Origin: Helicobacter muridarum
GTDB taxonomy: Bacteria > Campylobacterota > Campylobacteria > Campylobacterales > Helicobacteraceae
DNA length: 64,000 bases
NCBI RefSeq assembly: GCF_000765805.2
Contig: NZ_JRPD02000004.1
Location: 62,001-126,000 of the forward strand
Reading direction: 5' to 3'
Program-made: the position numbers and the translations under genes
Shown: piece by piece, positions 1 to 8,217 of the stretch
Position numbering within the stretch: the first letter of the stretch is position 1
Layout: each line of letters starts with the position of its first letter
The notes under the pieces: model-generated
Told to the model about the DNA's origin: nothing
What the model saw: the letters and a program-made list of their open reading frames with translations, nothing else
Database searches by the model: none

Positions 1-59
1 ACTGTTAACCAAAATACCGTTTTGCTCATCTTAGATTCTACTGGTTGATAGGAATTCAT
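1..59 (-). CDS. 5' end of an unidentified gene, cut by the window edge
   Basis: Reading leftwards on the minus strand, an ATG at 57-59 opens a frame that stays open to the window edge and gives 19 residues, MNSYQPVESKMSKTVFWLT. An AAGGA ribosome-binding site lies about six bases upstream. It follows the preceding minus-strand gene by 21 bases, so it probably continues that operon. Too little is present to name a function. Confidence 0.55.
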   Translation of the reverse strand, partial: MNSYQPVESKMSKTVFWLT

Positions 60-80
60 TATACTTCCTTATTTGACTTT

Positions 81-590
81 TTATTTAGCATTTAACTCGG
101 AGAGTTTTAACACAAATTCTATCTCCCCCTTACTCATATAAAGATCTTTGGCTATGGCATCAATGGTGTAACCATTTTTAAACATATCAATGATCTGTTT
201 TTCATTTCTTTGTTGTGTTGGAGTATTAAAATGTCCAAGAGAACGTAATTTCTCCTCAAGTATAAGAATTTTGTCCTCAAAATAATCTCTATCACTTTGT
301 AAACCATGTTGCAAGGCGTTTATGTCACTTTTATGTTCTGTGATAATTTTCAGTAAGTCGTTATATTTACTAGAATCTCTAGACTTTTCAGATTCTACAA
401 TCCACTTCTGTATCTTATAAATTTCTTTATTTATATCTTCGATTGAGTGTTCTAGCTGAATAATCTTCTTATAAGTTTCTTTCTCTTTCGTCATTATATA
501 AAGTAAAATAATAATAACTACTATAATAAAACATAAAGCAATAATCACACTCATTGTTTCATAGCTTATATTAACAAATGAATCTGTCAT
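81..590 (-). CDS. Membrane-anchored coiled-coil protein with C-terminal helix-turn-helix-like tail
   Basis: About 169 residues. One strong N-terminal membrane segment (roughly residues 10-33, rich in I/V/L) is followed by a long charged region that looks like coiled coil. The last 35 residues (FKNGYTIDAIAKDLYMSKGE and following) resemble a small helix-turn-helix of the kind found in DUF6115-type proteins. The product is probably an inner-membrane protein facing the cytoplasm. I prefer the second ATG (590) over the one at 596 because the GGGGA ribosome-binding site is only one base from the first. It lies 4-10 bases after the preceding gene, in one operon with mqnP. The function is unknown; I infer a scaffold or regulatory role from shape alone. 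Confidence 0.6.
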   Translation of the reverse strand: MTDSFVNISYETMSVIIALCFIIVVIIILLYIMTKEKETYKKIIQLEHSIEDINKEIYKIQKWIVESEKSRDSSKYNDLLKIITEHKSDINALQHGLQSDRDYFEDKILILEEKLRSLGHFNTPTQQRNEKQIIDMFKNGYTIDAIAKDLYMSKGEIEFVLKLSELNAK

Positions 591-600
591 ATTCATTCCC

Positions 601-1263
601 CTAGTAAATATCGGATTTACGCGCTTTAAGCATTTCTCTCTCTACACTCATTATATAGCCATCATAATCTTTTAAATCTCTCTCACCTATCTTTGTAATA
701 CGAAATACATCAATATCCAAGCCCTCTGCAAATAATGGAACATAACGAGCAGGAAATGTAGGTAAAAATAATCTTACATAATATTGTCTCCATACAAGCA
801 AATTTTTGCCATGGGATTCTTGAGGTTGATTGGAAATGTTGGTTGCATTTGTAGAATGTGAATAGACACTAAGATTAGAATTTACTAAAACATCTGGCAA
901 GTTGCCTTTCTCCTGCGCACCAATATCGCTGCTCTGTAACACAACAATACCATGACCAAGCTTATATGTATGGGAGATATGTTCTAAGTCTATATATTTT
1001 ATAGCATTTCCAGATATAAGATTCTCAATATGCTCTAGTTTTTTATAAATTTGCACTAACATTTCACCTAGTATAAATGTCCCACCCCCACACTTACAAT
1101 CACCGCTCTTTGATTTTAGTGAACTCAACCATTTTTCAATAGAATTATTGTGAATCTGCGTTATAGTATGATACTCTTCTAGAGCTTTGGGATTCAGATC
1201 CTCATCTAAAAGCTGAAATTCAATTTGCAATCTAGATTCTACTAATCGAGTTTGAAACTCCAT
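601..1263 (-). CDS. Conserved hypothetical protein, possibly PilZ-like
   Basis: 220 residues, no signal peptide or membrane segment. A CKCGGG cysteine cluster lies near residue 56. The C-terminal half (YYVRLFLPTFPARYVPLFAE and following) is conserved-looking, and the stretch IDLEHISHTYKLGHGIVVL loosely recalls the DxSxxG part of PilZ domains. I do not see the arginine motif (RxxxR) that binds cyclic-di-GMP, so the PilZ suggestion is weak. The gene begins one base after the mqnP stop, so the two are very likely co-transcribed. Function unknown. Confidence 0.55.
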   Translation of the reverse strand: MEFQTRLVESRLQIEFQLLDEDLNPKALEEYHTITQIHNNSIEKWLSSLKSKSGDCKCGGGTFILGEMLVQIYKKLEHIENLISGNAIKYIDLEHISHTYKLGHGIVVLQSSDIGAQEKGNLPDVLVNSNLSVYSHSTNATNISNQPQESHGKNLLVWRQYYVRLFLPTFPARYVPLFAEGLDIDVFRITKIGERDLKDYDGYIMSVEREMLKARKSDIY

Positions 1264-1264
1264 A

Positions 1265-2149
1265 TCAAAACCTCACTACACTATCTAAGATGATAAAAAA
1301 CAAGAATACAAATCCCAAATAACCATTAGTAACAAAAAACGCCTTTGGAATATTGTGTAAATCCTTGCAAACTATCACATGCTCATAAACCAACATAATA
1401 GCAGCTAACAATAATCCTATAATTGCTAGATTATATGTTTGACTACACCTAAGAAATATGGCCCAACAAAATATTGCCAAAATATGCGAAATTCTAGATA
1501 TGCTCAAGGCATTATCTAAGCCAAATCTAGATGGCACAGAATATAGTCCATTAGCCTTATCGTGCTCTATGTCTTGTAACGAATAAATCAAGTCAAAACC
1601 AGCAACCCAAAATAACACACCTAAACATAAAAACGCAGTCCAAATATGCAAATCTCCGCTTACAGCAATATCACCAGCAAGAGGTGCTAAACCAAGAGAC
1701 AATCCTAAAACCCAATGGGCTAAATATGAGAATCTCTTCATTAGACTATAAAATCCAATAATAATAAGAAATGGAACTGATAGCATAAATGCTAAATCAT
1801 TGATAAAATAACTTACTAATACAAATGCAATGATATTTAGAATACAAAATGCGAGTAATGAAATAACTGAAATCCTACCATCAACGCTTGGGCGATTCTT
1901 GGTGCGATTATTAGTAATGTCAATATCCCTATCACAAAACCTATTGAAAGCCATAGCAAAATTCCTAGCACTAACTAAGGCAATAACACATAAAAATAAA
2001 ACCTTAAAGCCAAAGAATCCATTATCATTGACTGCATTTGAGGAAACAACCATAGCTATTAGTATAAAACTCGCACTAAATATAGTATGCTCAAATGCTA
2101 CCAATTCACTAAATACTTGTAATCTATGCCATATTTTTCTTATTGTCAT
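1265..2149 (-). CDS. mqnP: UbiA-family prenyltransferase, probably MqnP of the futalosine menaquinone pathway
   Basis: 294 residues with about eight hydrophobic membrane segments. Both Asp-rich prenyl-diphosphate/Mg motifs are present: NRFCDRDIDITNNRT near residue 70 and DLIYSLQDIEHDK near residue 185. UbiA enzymes transfer a polyprenyl chain to an aromatic acceptor in the inner membrane. In Campylobacterota the acceptor belongs to the futalosine route of menaquinone synthesis, the only quinone route usually present, hence the MqnP call by family knowledge. mtnN (9731-10432), another futalosine-route enzyme, is in the same window. It is the first gene of a minus-strand operon. UbiA itself is the alternative name often used in annotation. 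Confidence 0.82.
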   Translation of the reverse strand: MTIRKIWHRLQVFSELVAFEHTIFSASFILIAMVVSSNAVNDNGFFGFKVLFLCVIALVSARNFAMAFNRFCDRDIDITNNRTKNRPSVDGRISVISLLAFCILNIIAFVLVSYFINDLAFMLSVPFLIIIGFYSLMKRFSYLAHWVLGLSLGLAPLAGDIAVSGDLHIWTAFLCLGVLFWVAGFDLIYSLQDIEHDKANGLYSVPSRFGLDNALSISRISHILAIFCWAIFLRCSQTYNLAIIGLLLAAIMLVYEHVIVCKDLHNIPKAFFVTNGYLGFVFLFFIILDSVVRF

Positions 2150-2355
2150 AACTGATAGCTCACCGCCCTTGATTTAAGTATTGTAAGCACAGCACTATTT
2201 GGCTTACGCAAAGCTTTTAACTATAACATAAAAGACAGCTAAAATCAAGCTTCTATAACTATATAGAGATATAGCATAAAAATCAATATCATTCAGATAA
2301 AAAATAAACATAGACAATAAAACTAAATAAACTTTATAGTATTAAGCTAAAATTT

Positions 2356-2366
2356 TATATTATACT
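2356..2366 (+). promoter_or_regulatory. Candidate -10 region of cbpA-hspR
   Basis: TATATTATACT lies about 31 bases before the cbpA ATG in a T/A-rich context typical of the Helicobacter housekeeping sigma factor. It holds two overlapping -10-like words (TATATT, TATACT). I looked for the HspR operator (HAIR-type inverted repeat) between 2150 and 2396 and found no convincing copy. Confidence 0.4.
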
Positions 2367-2396
2367 TTCACTAAAGAATAGTTTTAAGGATTTGAC

Positions 2397-3275
2397 ATGG
2401 CAAAAAGTCTTTATGAAACTCTTGGTATTTCGGAAAATGCAAACAATGATGAAATAAAGAAAGCTTACCGAAAGCTAGCAAGGCAATATCACCCAGATGT
2501 AAATAAATCTCCAGAAGCTGAGGAGAAATTCAAAGAAATCAATGCAGCATATGAGATACTAAGCGATTCGGAAAAAAAAGCAGCATATGACCAATATGGG
2601 GATTCTATGTTTAATGGGCAAAGCTTTGGAGATTTCTCTCGTCATCATAAAGGTCAAAATTTAAATGATCTTCTTAATGCCATATTTGGCAACTTTGGCG
2701 GTTACAATCGTAATGGTTCTAGCTTTAACGGCTTTGGTGGATATGCTAACTTTGGTAACTTTGGAGAATATAATAATGATATTGACTTAGATATTGAAGC
2801 GAGCACAAAAATACCTCTTAAAACAGCAATTATAGGAGGAAATTTAAAATTTACATTAAATAACTCTAGCTTCGAGCTTAAGATTCCAGAAGGAATCTCA
2901 AATGGAACAAAGCTAAGGGCAAAAGGTAAAGGCAGAAAACTAGGAAACATTACAGGAGATGCAATAATAACAATAAACATATCTACGGAGAAAAACTTTG
3001 AAATTGATGGAATCGACCTCATTCAAGAAATCTATGTTCCTCTGAAAATTATGCTATTTGGTGGTGATATGGTTGTAAATACAATACAAAAAGACATAAC
3101 GATAAAAATCCCAAAAAATGTGCAAAGTGGGTTAAAAATGCGCGTTGAAGGAATGGGATTCAAAGATAGAAAAAATGGAAAACAAGGAGATCTTTTGTTG
3201 AAATTGAGAGCATTATTACCAAATAGCGATGATCTTAGTCCGGAGCTTAAGAACTTAATGTTAAAAGAGCTATAA
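2397..3275 (+). CDS. cbpA: CbpA/DnaJ-family co-chaperone
   Basis: 292 residues. The N-terminal J domain (about 1-70) carries the HPD tripeptide in [10 protein letters not shown], which stimulates DnaK ATPase. A Gly/Phe/Asn-rich linker (about 90-125) follows, then two DnaJ C-terminal substrate-binding domains. The Cys-rich zinc domain of true DnaJ is absent, so this is the CbpA type. It precedes hspR by 85 bases, the same order as the stress operon of H. pylori, where HspR represses the operon. Strong AAGGA site six bases before the ATG. Confidence 0.92.
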   Translation: MAKSLYETLGISENANNDEIKKAYRKLARQYHPDVNKSPEAEEKFKEINAAYEILSDSEKKAAYDQYGDSMFNGQSFGDFSRHHKGQNLNDLLNAIFGNFGGYNRNGSSFNGFGGYANFGNFGEYNNDIDLDIEASTKIPLKTAIIGGNLKFTLNNSSFELKIPEGISNGTKLRAKGKGRKLGNITGDAIITINISTEKNFEIDGIDLIQEIYVPLKIMLFGGDMVVNTIQKDITIKIPKNVQSGLKMRVEGMGFKDRKNGKQGDLLLKLRALLPNSDDLSPELKNLMLKEL

Positions 3276-3360
3276 AATCACTAGCACAAATCGAATTCAA
3301 AGCCCAAAGTTTTATGTTAAGATTACTAATGTATTTCAACGCACATTCTAAGGAGTTCCT

Positions 3361-3729
3361 ATGGAAGCTGGATATGATGAGCCTGTATTCCCAATTAGCG
3401 TTGTAGCTAAGATTCTTGAAATACACCCACAAACATTACGCCAGTATGAGAAAGAAGGCTTAATTGAACCATCAAGGACAGATGGTAAAATGAGGCTATA
3501 TTCACAGCGAGATATGGATAAGATTAGGACAATCCTAAAATTAACAAGAGACTTGGGCGTAAATCTTGCTGGAGTAGATATTATTTTACGATTAAAGGAA
3601 CGTATGGACGAATTAGATAGCATGAATGATGATTTACGCAGTAATATACACAAGAAACAAGGAGCAACCTCAAGCGACTTAACAATTACAAAAAGCTCTT
3701 ATGAGATCGTTATATTATCAAAAAAATAA
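3361..3729 (+). CDS. hspR: HspR, MerR-family heat-shock repressor
   Basis: 122 residues. The MerR-type winged helix is clear from about residue 8 to 80 (SVVAKILEIHPQTLRQYEKE, then the wing and MRLYSQRDMDKIR), followed by a short dimerisation helix. HspR represses chaperone genes by binding inverted repeats upstream of them. AAGGAG lies five bases before the ATG. It is the second gene of the cbpA-hspR operon. In H. pylori a rarA-type helicase gene follows; here the next 247 bases hold no gene and then a convergent gene. Confidence 0.92.
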   Translation: MEAGYDEPVFPISVVAKILEIHPQTLRQYEKEGLIEPSRTDGKMRLYSQRDMDKIRTILKLTRDLGVNLAGVDIILRLKERMDELDSMNDDLRSNIHKKQGATSSDLTITKSSYEIVILSKK

Positions 3730-3976
3730 ATAAACTTCTTTATTATTAAATACCGATTCTGCAAAATGTTAATAAAAAATAATAAGACATAATATAAAGC
3801 CTATAAATGAAATGATAAAATTAATACAAAATGCAAAAACTAGAGCTTATCTAACCTCTTCAACGCAATAAATAGCTCCATAAAAACACAAAACTATAAG
3901 ACAAATGAGAAATTAAGAAATGGAATCATATTAAAGTTTACTAACCAAGTCGTCTAAAATTATAAAAAGCCAACCA

Positions 3977-4669
3977 TCAACATTTAGCCAAAAGAATATC
4001 CATACCTAAACTCTTAACTACAATAGATCGATAGATTCCTTGCAAAAGCTTGCAGTCATATTTAAAAGATTGACATTCTAGCTTACCCTCAAGGCGTAAT
4101 TTTCTCAATTCATTTTTTGCCAACTTATCGCTTTTTGTATATATCTCCAAAACCTGACAAGCATTACCAAAGCTTATAGTATCTAGAAAATCACGAATTT
4201 GCTTATCTATATTTAGATCTCTATGTCTTGAATCAATCAAATGACAAAACAACTTAATACTATTTCGTCGTTGCAAAAAATCAGTTAAATTTCTATCCCA
4301 TTGCTGCCTTTGCTTCTTATCAACTTTTGCATAACCAAAACCAGGAAGATCAATAATAACCAATGGCAATTTATAAGCATATCCTAAGGTAGAATTAGTG
4401 TTAGTTCCTCGTATCTCCCAAGTAGTTTGAAAAAAGTTGATTAATCTAGTTTTGCCAGGAGTGCTAGAGCTTTTAGCAAGCTTGGCGTTTAAGATTTTAT
4501 TAATAAAAGAGCTCTTTCCTACATTGCTGCGACCAAGTATTGCTATTTCTGTATATTGGCTTGGAATAGATTCTAAAATATTGCTAGCAGACTTAATAAA
4601 TTTTGAATGAAGTGGACGTATCATAACATTAGAATCTATAAAAATACTAGTATCTGCAACATATTGCAC
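3977..4669 (-). CDS. engB: EngB (YsxC/YihA) ribosome-biogenesis GTPase
   Basis: 230 residues. GTPase motifs in order: G1 GRSNVGKSS (about 45-53), switch SSTPGKTRLINFF, G3 DLPGFGYAKV (about 107-116), G4 TKSDK (about 175). EngB acts in assembly of the large ribosomal subunit. I keep the GTG start at 4669 because GAGG lies seven bases before it; an ATG at 4624 would give a length nearer that of relatives but has no ribosome-binding site. It is convergent with hspR across 247 bases without a gene. Confidence 0.9.
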   Translation of the reverse strand: MQYVADTSIFIDSNVMIRPLHSKFIKSASNILESIPSQYTEIAILGRSNVGKSSFINKILNAKLAKSSSTPGKTRLINFFQTTWEIRGTNTNSTLGYAYKLPLVIIDLPGFGYAKVDKKQRQQWDRNLTDFLQRRNSIKLFCHLIDSRHRDLNIDKQIRDFLDTISFGNACQVLEIYTKSDKLAKNELRKLRLEGKLECQSFKYDCKLLQGIYRSIVVKSLGMDILLAKC

Positions 4670-4752
4670 TATGACACCTCGCTATTAAGGAATAATACTT
4701 TACAATCATAACACAAATAAGCTGCATAAAACTTGATTAATAGAAAGCTAGA

Positions 4753-5346
4753 CTAGCGTGAAGTAGGTGTATCGTGCACAATAGTAATCTCCCCATTGAT
4801 ATCGCTAAGAATCGCGCAAGCAGCTTCCACAGCACTACCCATAGCACATGTAACCATTGTTGTAACACCAGATGCTAATCCAGCGACATATATTCCATCC
4901 TTAACTTCCTGTCTACCATTCCAATGTAACTTTATTTTGTTTGGTTTATTCATAAGAGTATGTGCTCTAATAATATCTCCTAAACCATTAATATCAAATC
5001 TGCTAGCCCCTGTAGCAAGAATTATATAATCTGCGCTTTTATTTATATTATATCCTTTTACTTGAAAATCGCCCTTTTTGCCCAAAATATCACTAACAGT
5101 TCCAACAATGTATTCAACTTTAAGTAAAGAATCAATTTGCATTTTTGTCTGCTCAATAATTTCTTTACCTGTAATCGCACGCGGAAATAGTGGCACATTA
5201 TAAATTGCTGCTGCATTCAAATCAGCCTTATTATCATCAATAATACTAATATCAAAATCCAATTCTGTGCTCTTAGCTGAAGCTAACACCAACGCTGCAC
5301 TTAAACCTGCAATACTCCCACCTATAATAATAATTGATTTTTTCAT
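4753..5346 (-). CDS. Compact FAD-dependent oxidoreductase lacking the NAD(P)H domain
   Basis: 197 residues. The N-terminus IIIIGGSIAGLSAALVLASA is a clear FAD-binding Rossmann motif, the middle ADYIILATGA is the usual ATG motif, and the C-terminal DGIYVAGLASGVTTMVTCAM is the second FAD-contacting segment. This is the plan of thioredoxin-reductase-type flavoproteins, but the inserted NAD(P)H domain (about 120 residues in the family) and a redox CxxC are missing. The frame is intact with a good AAGGA site, so it looks like a stand-alone FAD domain rather than a pseudogene. Substrate and electron donor unknown. Confidence 0.7.
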   Translation of the reverse strand: MKKSIIIIGGSIAGLSAALVLASAKSTELDFDISIIDDNKADLNAAAIYNVPLFPRAITGKEIIEQTKMQIDSLLKVEYIVGTVSDILGKKGDFQVKGYNINKSADYIILATGASRFDINGLGDIIRAHTLMNKPNKIKLHWNGRQEVKDGIYVAGLASGVTTMVTCAMGSAVEAACAILSDINGEITIVHDTPTSR

Positions 5347-5440
5347 AATTTATCCTTAAATATAAAAATAAATATTAATTTTATAATAAAAAATGTTAAT
5401 TTGCAGATAAATGTTTTAAACAAAACTCAACCTAACTTAG

Positions 5441-5446
5441 TATAAA
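5441..5446 (+). promoter_or_regulatory. Candidate -10 box for the SUFU-domain gene
   Basis: TATAAA lies 39 bases before the ATG at 5486, in the gap between two divergent genes. No clear -35 is seen, as is common in Helicobacter. Confidence 0.35.
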
Positions 5447-5485
5447 ATAACCGACATTTTCTAAAAAAGAAAAAAAGGAACATTT

Positions 5486-6163
5486 ATGACCTTAGAGCAG
5501 TATAAACAATATGCCAAAGAAAATGAAGATTGGACTCCAGGCTGGGAAGCAATAGATCGGGCGTTTGAATCTATCTATCATGAACAAAAACCAAAACATT
5601 ATGCAACAAATTTAGTATCGAGAGCAAATCTTGGTGGTGATCAATACCTAGATGGATATAGTATATACAAATCTGAACATGGCTACTCTCATATTGTAAC
5701 TTATGGCATGAGTGAACTATATGTAAATGAAGAATCATTTGGCGGCGAATGGAGTGGCTGGGGATATGAGATGACATTTAAGCTCATGAGTAAGAATCCA
5801 CAAGATTGTCTTTGGGTGTTTAATATATTTGCTAATTTAGCGTTTTTAACCAATACTAAAGAAAATTTCTTGCAGAATCTACAATTCATAGCTGGCGATA
5901 ATAAACCAATAGACAGAGTTAGTAATTCTCAAATAACTGGTTTAATTGTAGTATATGATACAGAGATATTAAGCTCAAATACACCACATGGGCGATTAGA
6001 TTTCTTACAACTAGTTGGTATAACACAAAAAGAGCTTGAACATATTGCTAGATTTGAAGATGAAGAAGCAAGTAAGGCTGAAATACAAAAGCTAGTCCAT
6101 AGAATGCAAGAAGACAATCCATATCTAGTAACAAATATGCAAAGAGATAAAAACTATATATAA
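5486..6163 (+). CDS. Suppressor-of-fused (SUFU) domain protein
   Basis: 225 residues, no signal peptide. The sequence matches the bacterial SUFU family pattern: an N-terminal WEAIDRAF-xx-Y stretch, then LDGYSIYKSEHGYSHIVTYG, the Gly/Trp-rich FGGEWSGWGYEMTFKL, and a central LQNLQFIAG segment. Bacterial SUFU proteins are cytoplasmic, often immunity or toxin-linked in other phyla, but without known activity as stand-alone genes. Here no toxin-like gene is beside it; the neighbours are a flavoprotein and an acyl-CoA-dehydrogenase-fold protein. Strong AAAGGAA site. The family call is good, the role unknown. Confidence 0.75.
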   Translation: MTLEQYKQYAKENEDWTPGWEAIDRAFESIYHEQKPKHYATNLVSRANLGGDQYLDGYSIYKSEHGYSHIVTYGMSELYVNEESFGGEWSGWGYEMTFKLMSKNPQDCLWVFNIFANLAFLTNTKENFLQNLQFIAGDNKPIDRVSNSQITGLIVVYDTEILSSNTPHGRLDFLQLVGITQKELEHIARFEDEEASKAEIQKLVHRMQEDNPYLVTNMQRDKNYI

Positions 6164-6281
6164 ATATTTAGATATAATAAATATCGTATTTAAAAGTTAT
6201 TTAAATTATAAAATATCTATATTTAGTAATCTTTATAGCTATTAGCTTTATAATTTATAACCATACTTCATAGGAGATATA

Positions 6282-7496
6282 ATGAATGCAACACAAATTG
6301 CAAAAGATAACTTTGGAATTGTATTAGATTCTGATATAAAGTCCTCATTAAGCAGCAAAGTAAAAAAGATTGATAGAGGTTATTATCCCAAACATATTCT
6401 AAGGGCTTTAGCAAAACAAGGATATTTCACCAACAATATTGCTAGCACCAAAATTATTAATGATATAGATATCATTAGCAATTTAAAACCTAAAGCCAAT
6501 AAAAGTGATTTTTCTAGCTTCCTAGTCCAAGCATTGAAAAGTATCTCTGCTATCTCCTCAATATGCGGAACAACAGGATTTTGCGTTTGGTGTCAGCAAG
6601 CTCTCTCATGGTATCTTGCCAATAGCAAAAACATAACCTTGAGAGATGAGATTTTAGAAACCGTGCATAAAGGTTGCTTACTTGGCGGAACAGGACTATC
6701 AAATCCAATGAAATCATATGCAAATATTGAAAATAATTCTTTGAAAGCCAATAAGGTAGATCAAGGCTATATTATAAAAGGAATGCTTCCTTGGGTATCT
6801 AATATTGAATATGGTCATGTATTTGCAACTATATTTCCAGTTACAAATGGTATATCAAATACAAGATTTGTCATGGGGCTAGTTCGTTGTGAAGAAGATA
6901 AAGGTATAGCATTAGGAGATAATATTAGTTTTATAGGTTTAGATGGTAGCGCGACAAAGTCTGTTAAATTTAAAGATTATTTTATGCCTGAAAGCGACTG
7001 TATCGCAAATCCTGCCGAATCCATATTAATTAGCATTACAGCCGGATTTATTATATTGCAAATGGGTATGGGCATAGGTATTATCTCTTCATGTTTAAAA
7101 CAGATGAAAAAGTCAAATATAACTCATTCACATATAAATAGATTCCTTAATATTAGTGAAAATGAGTTAGAAGATTCCTATCAATTACTAGCAAATAAGG
7201 CTATCGAGCTTGCAAAGACACCATACAAAAGCGATAGCAAGGAATATATGTTAGATGTGTTAAATACGCGACTAGAGTTTTCTAAATTAGCACTTAAAGC
7301 TAGCAATGCTGCTTGTCTGTATTCAGGGGCTAAAGGCTATATAAAAGGCAGCAATGTTGAGAGATTATTAAGAGAATCTTATTTTATCGCTATGGTAACA
7401 CCATCAATCAAACACCTACAAAAAGAGCTATATGACATAAGTCAAGGAAGAGGAGTAATGAAGCAATGGAAAGAAAGCTTAGCAAACATCAAATGA
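6282..7496 (+). CDS. Acyl-CoA-dehydrogenase-fold flavoprotein, atypical
   Basis: 404 residues with the order of an acyl-CoA dehydrogenase: helical N-terminal domain, central beta domain with GGTGLSNPMKSYANIE and GYIIKGMLPWVSNIEYGHVF, then a C-terminal helical bundle ending in GAKGYIKGSNVERLLRES. The classical catalytic Glu in the YEGT motif is not visible; the equivalent stretch reads VTPSIKHL. That favours the monooxygenase or oxidase branch of the fold (DszC/HsaA-like) over a beta-oxidation enzyme, and no other fatty-acid oxidation gene is near. TAGGAG lies seven bases before the ATG. Substrate unknown. Confidence 0.7.
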   Translation: MNATQIAKDNFGIVLDSDIKSSLSSKVKKIDRGYYPKHILRALAKQGYFTNNIASTKIINDIDIISNLKPKANKSDFSSFLVQALKSISAISSICGTTGFCVWCQQALSWYLANSKNITLRDEILETVHKGCLLGGTGLSNPMKSYANIENNSLKANKVDQGYIIKGMLPWVSNIEYGHVFATIFPVTNGISNTRFVMGLVRCEEDKGIALGDNISFIGLDGSATKSVKFKDYFMPESDCIANPAESILISITAGFIILQMGMGIGIISSCLKQMKKSNITHSHINRFLNISENELEDSYQLLANKAIELAKTPYKSDSKEYMLDVLNTRLEFSKLALKASNAACLYSGAKGYIKGSNVERLLRESYFIAMVTPSIKHLQKELYDISQGRGVMKQWKESLANIK

Positions 7497-7679
7497 AGCA
7501 TATAAGATAGTTATACAAATGGACAATAAGCTAAAGGCATTATTCTAATAACATAAATAACAATTTCTAACAATATAAATATATGTTTAAGCCCATATAG
7601 CGGCTATCTTTGATAGATAATATTGGTTTGGTTTTACGCTTTTTTCATACTTCACAATACAAAATGTTCTTTTTTTAGC

Positions 7680-7685
7680 TATAAT
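7680..7685 (+). promoter_or_regulatory. Candidate -10 box of folK-flhF
   Basis: TATAAT preceded by a run of T residues, 46 bases before the folK GTG. It matches the Helicobacter housekeeping promoter style. Confidence 0.5.
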
Positions 7686-7731
7686 TCTAAATTGCGAAGT
7701 TAATTAGCTTCTGTGTATTTTAGGAGTTTTT

Positions 7732-8214
7732 GTGAAAATATTTAGCAAGCATTTTCCTTATATATGCTCTGGTTATAAACAAATACTATCAACTAACATA
7801 TCACTAAACAATCAGGTTATTTGCAATATAGGAGCTAATATTGGTTGTTGTATTCAAACATTTGAGAATCTTTTTATGTTTTTACAAAAACACCGTAGCA
7901 TTGCTATTTACGCTACATCTCATATATATAAAAATTCGCCATTTGGCTATGTCAAACAACCAGATTTTTATAACGCTTCCATGATTATATATACTAGCCT
8001 TGACATTAGGAGTATATTTGTGCTCTTTTCATATCTTGAGCGTAAATTTGGTAGATTGCGAAGAAGAATCTTTAGAAATGCTCCTCGTACACTTGATATT
8101 GACATAATTTTTTATAATAATAAAAAAATTCGTCTAAATCATATGCATATCCCACATATAGATTACGTAAATAGACAAAGTGTTATATCCACTTTGAGAT
8201 TCCATATAGGTTAA
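7732..8214 (+). CDS. folK: FolK, 6-hydroxymethyl-dihydropterin pyrophosphokinase
   Basis: 160 residues. FolK makes the pyrophosphorylated pterin used for folate synthesis. Family signatures are visible: IGANIGCC at the start, SHIYKNSPFGYVKQPDFYNA (substrate-binding loops), FGRLRRRIFRNAPRTLDIDI near residue 120-135, where the RTLDIDI motif holds the Mg-binding aspartates. GTG start with AGGAG seven bases upstream. Its stop is three bases before flhF, an arrangement also found in H. pylori. Confidence 0.9.
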   Translation: MKIFSKHFPYICSGYKQILSTNISLNNQVICNIGANIGCCIQTFENLFMFLQKHRSIAIYATSHIYKNSPFGYVKQPDFYNASMIIYTSLDIRSIFVLFSYLERKFGRLRRRIFRNAPRTLDIDIIFYNNKKIRLNHMHIPHIDYVNRQSVISTLRFHIG

Positions 8215-8217
8215 TAT

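Noticed and set aside
2150-2396. Possible HspR operator (HAIR) before cbpA
   Set aside because: Only a three-base palindrome around CTTGATTTAAG was found; the operator has much longer matching arms.
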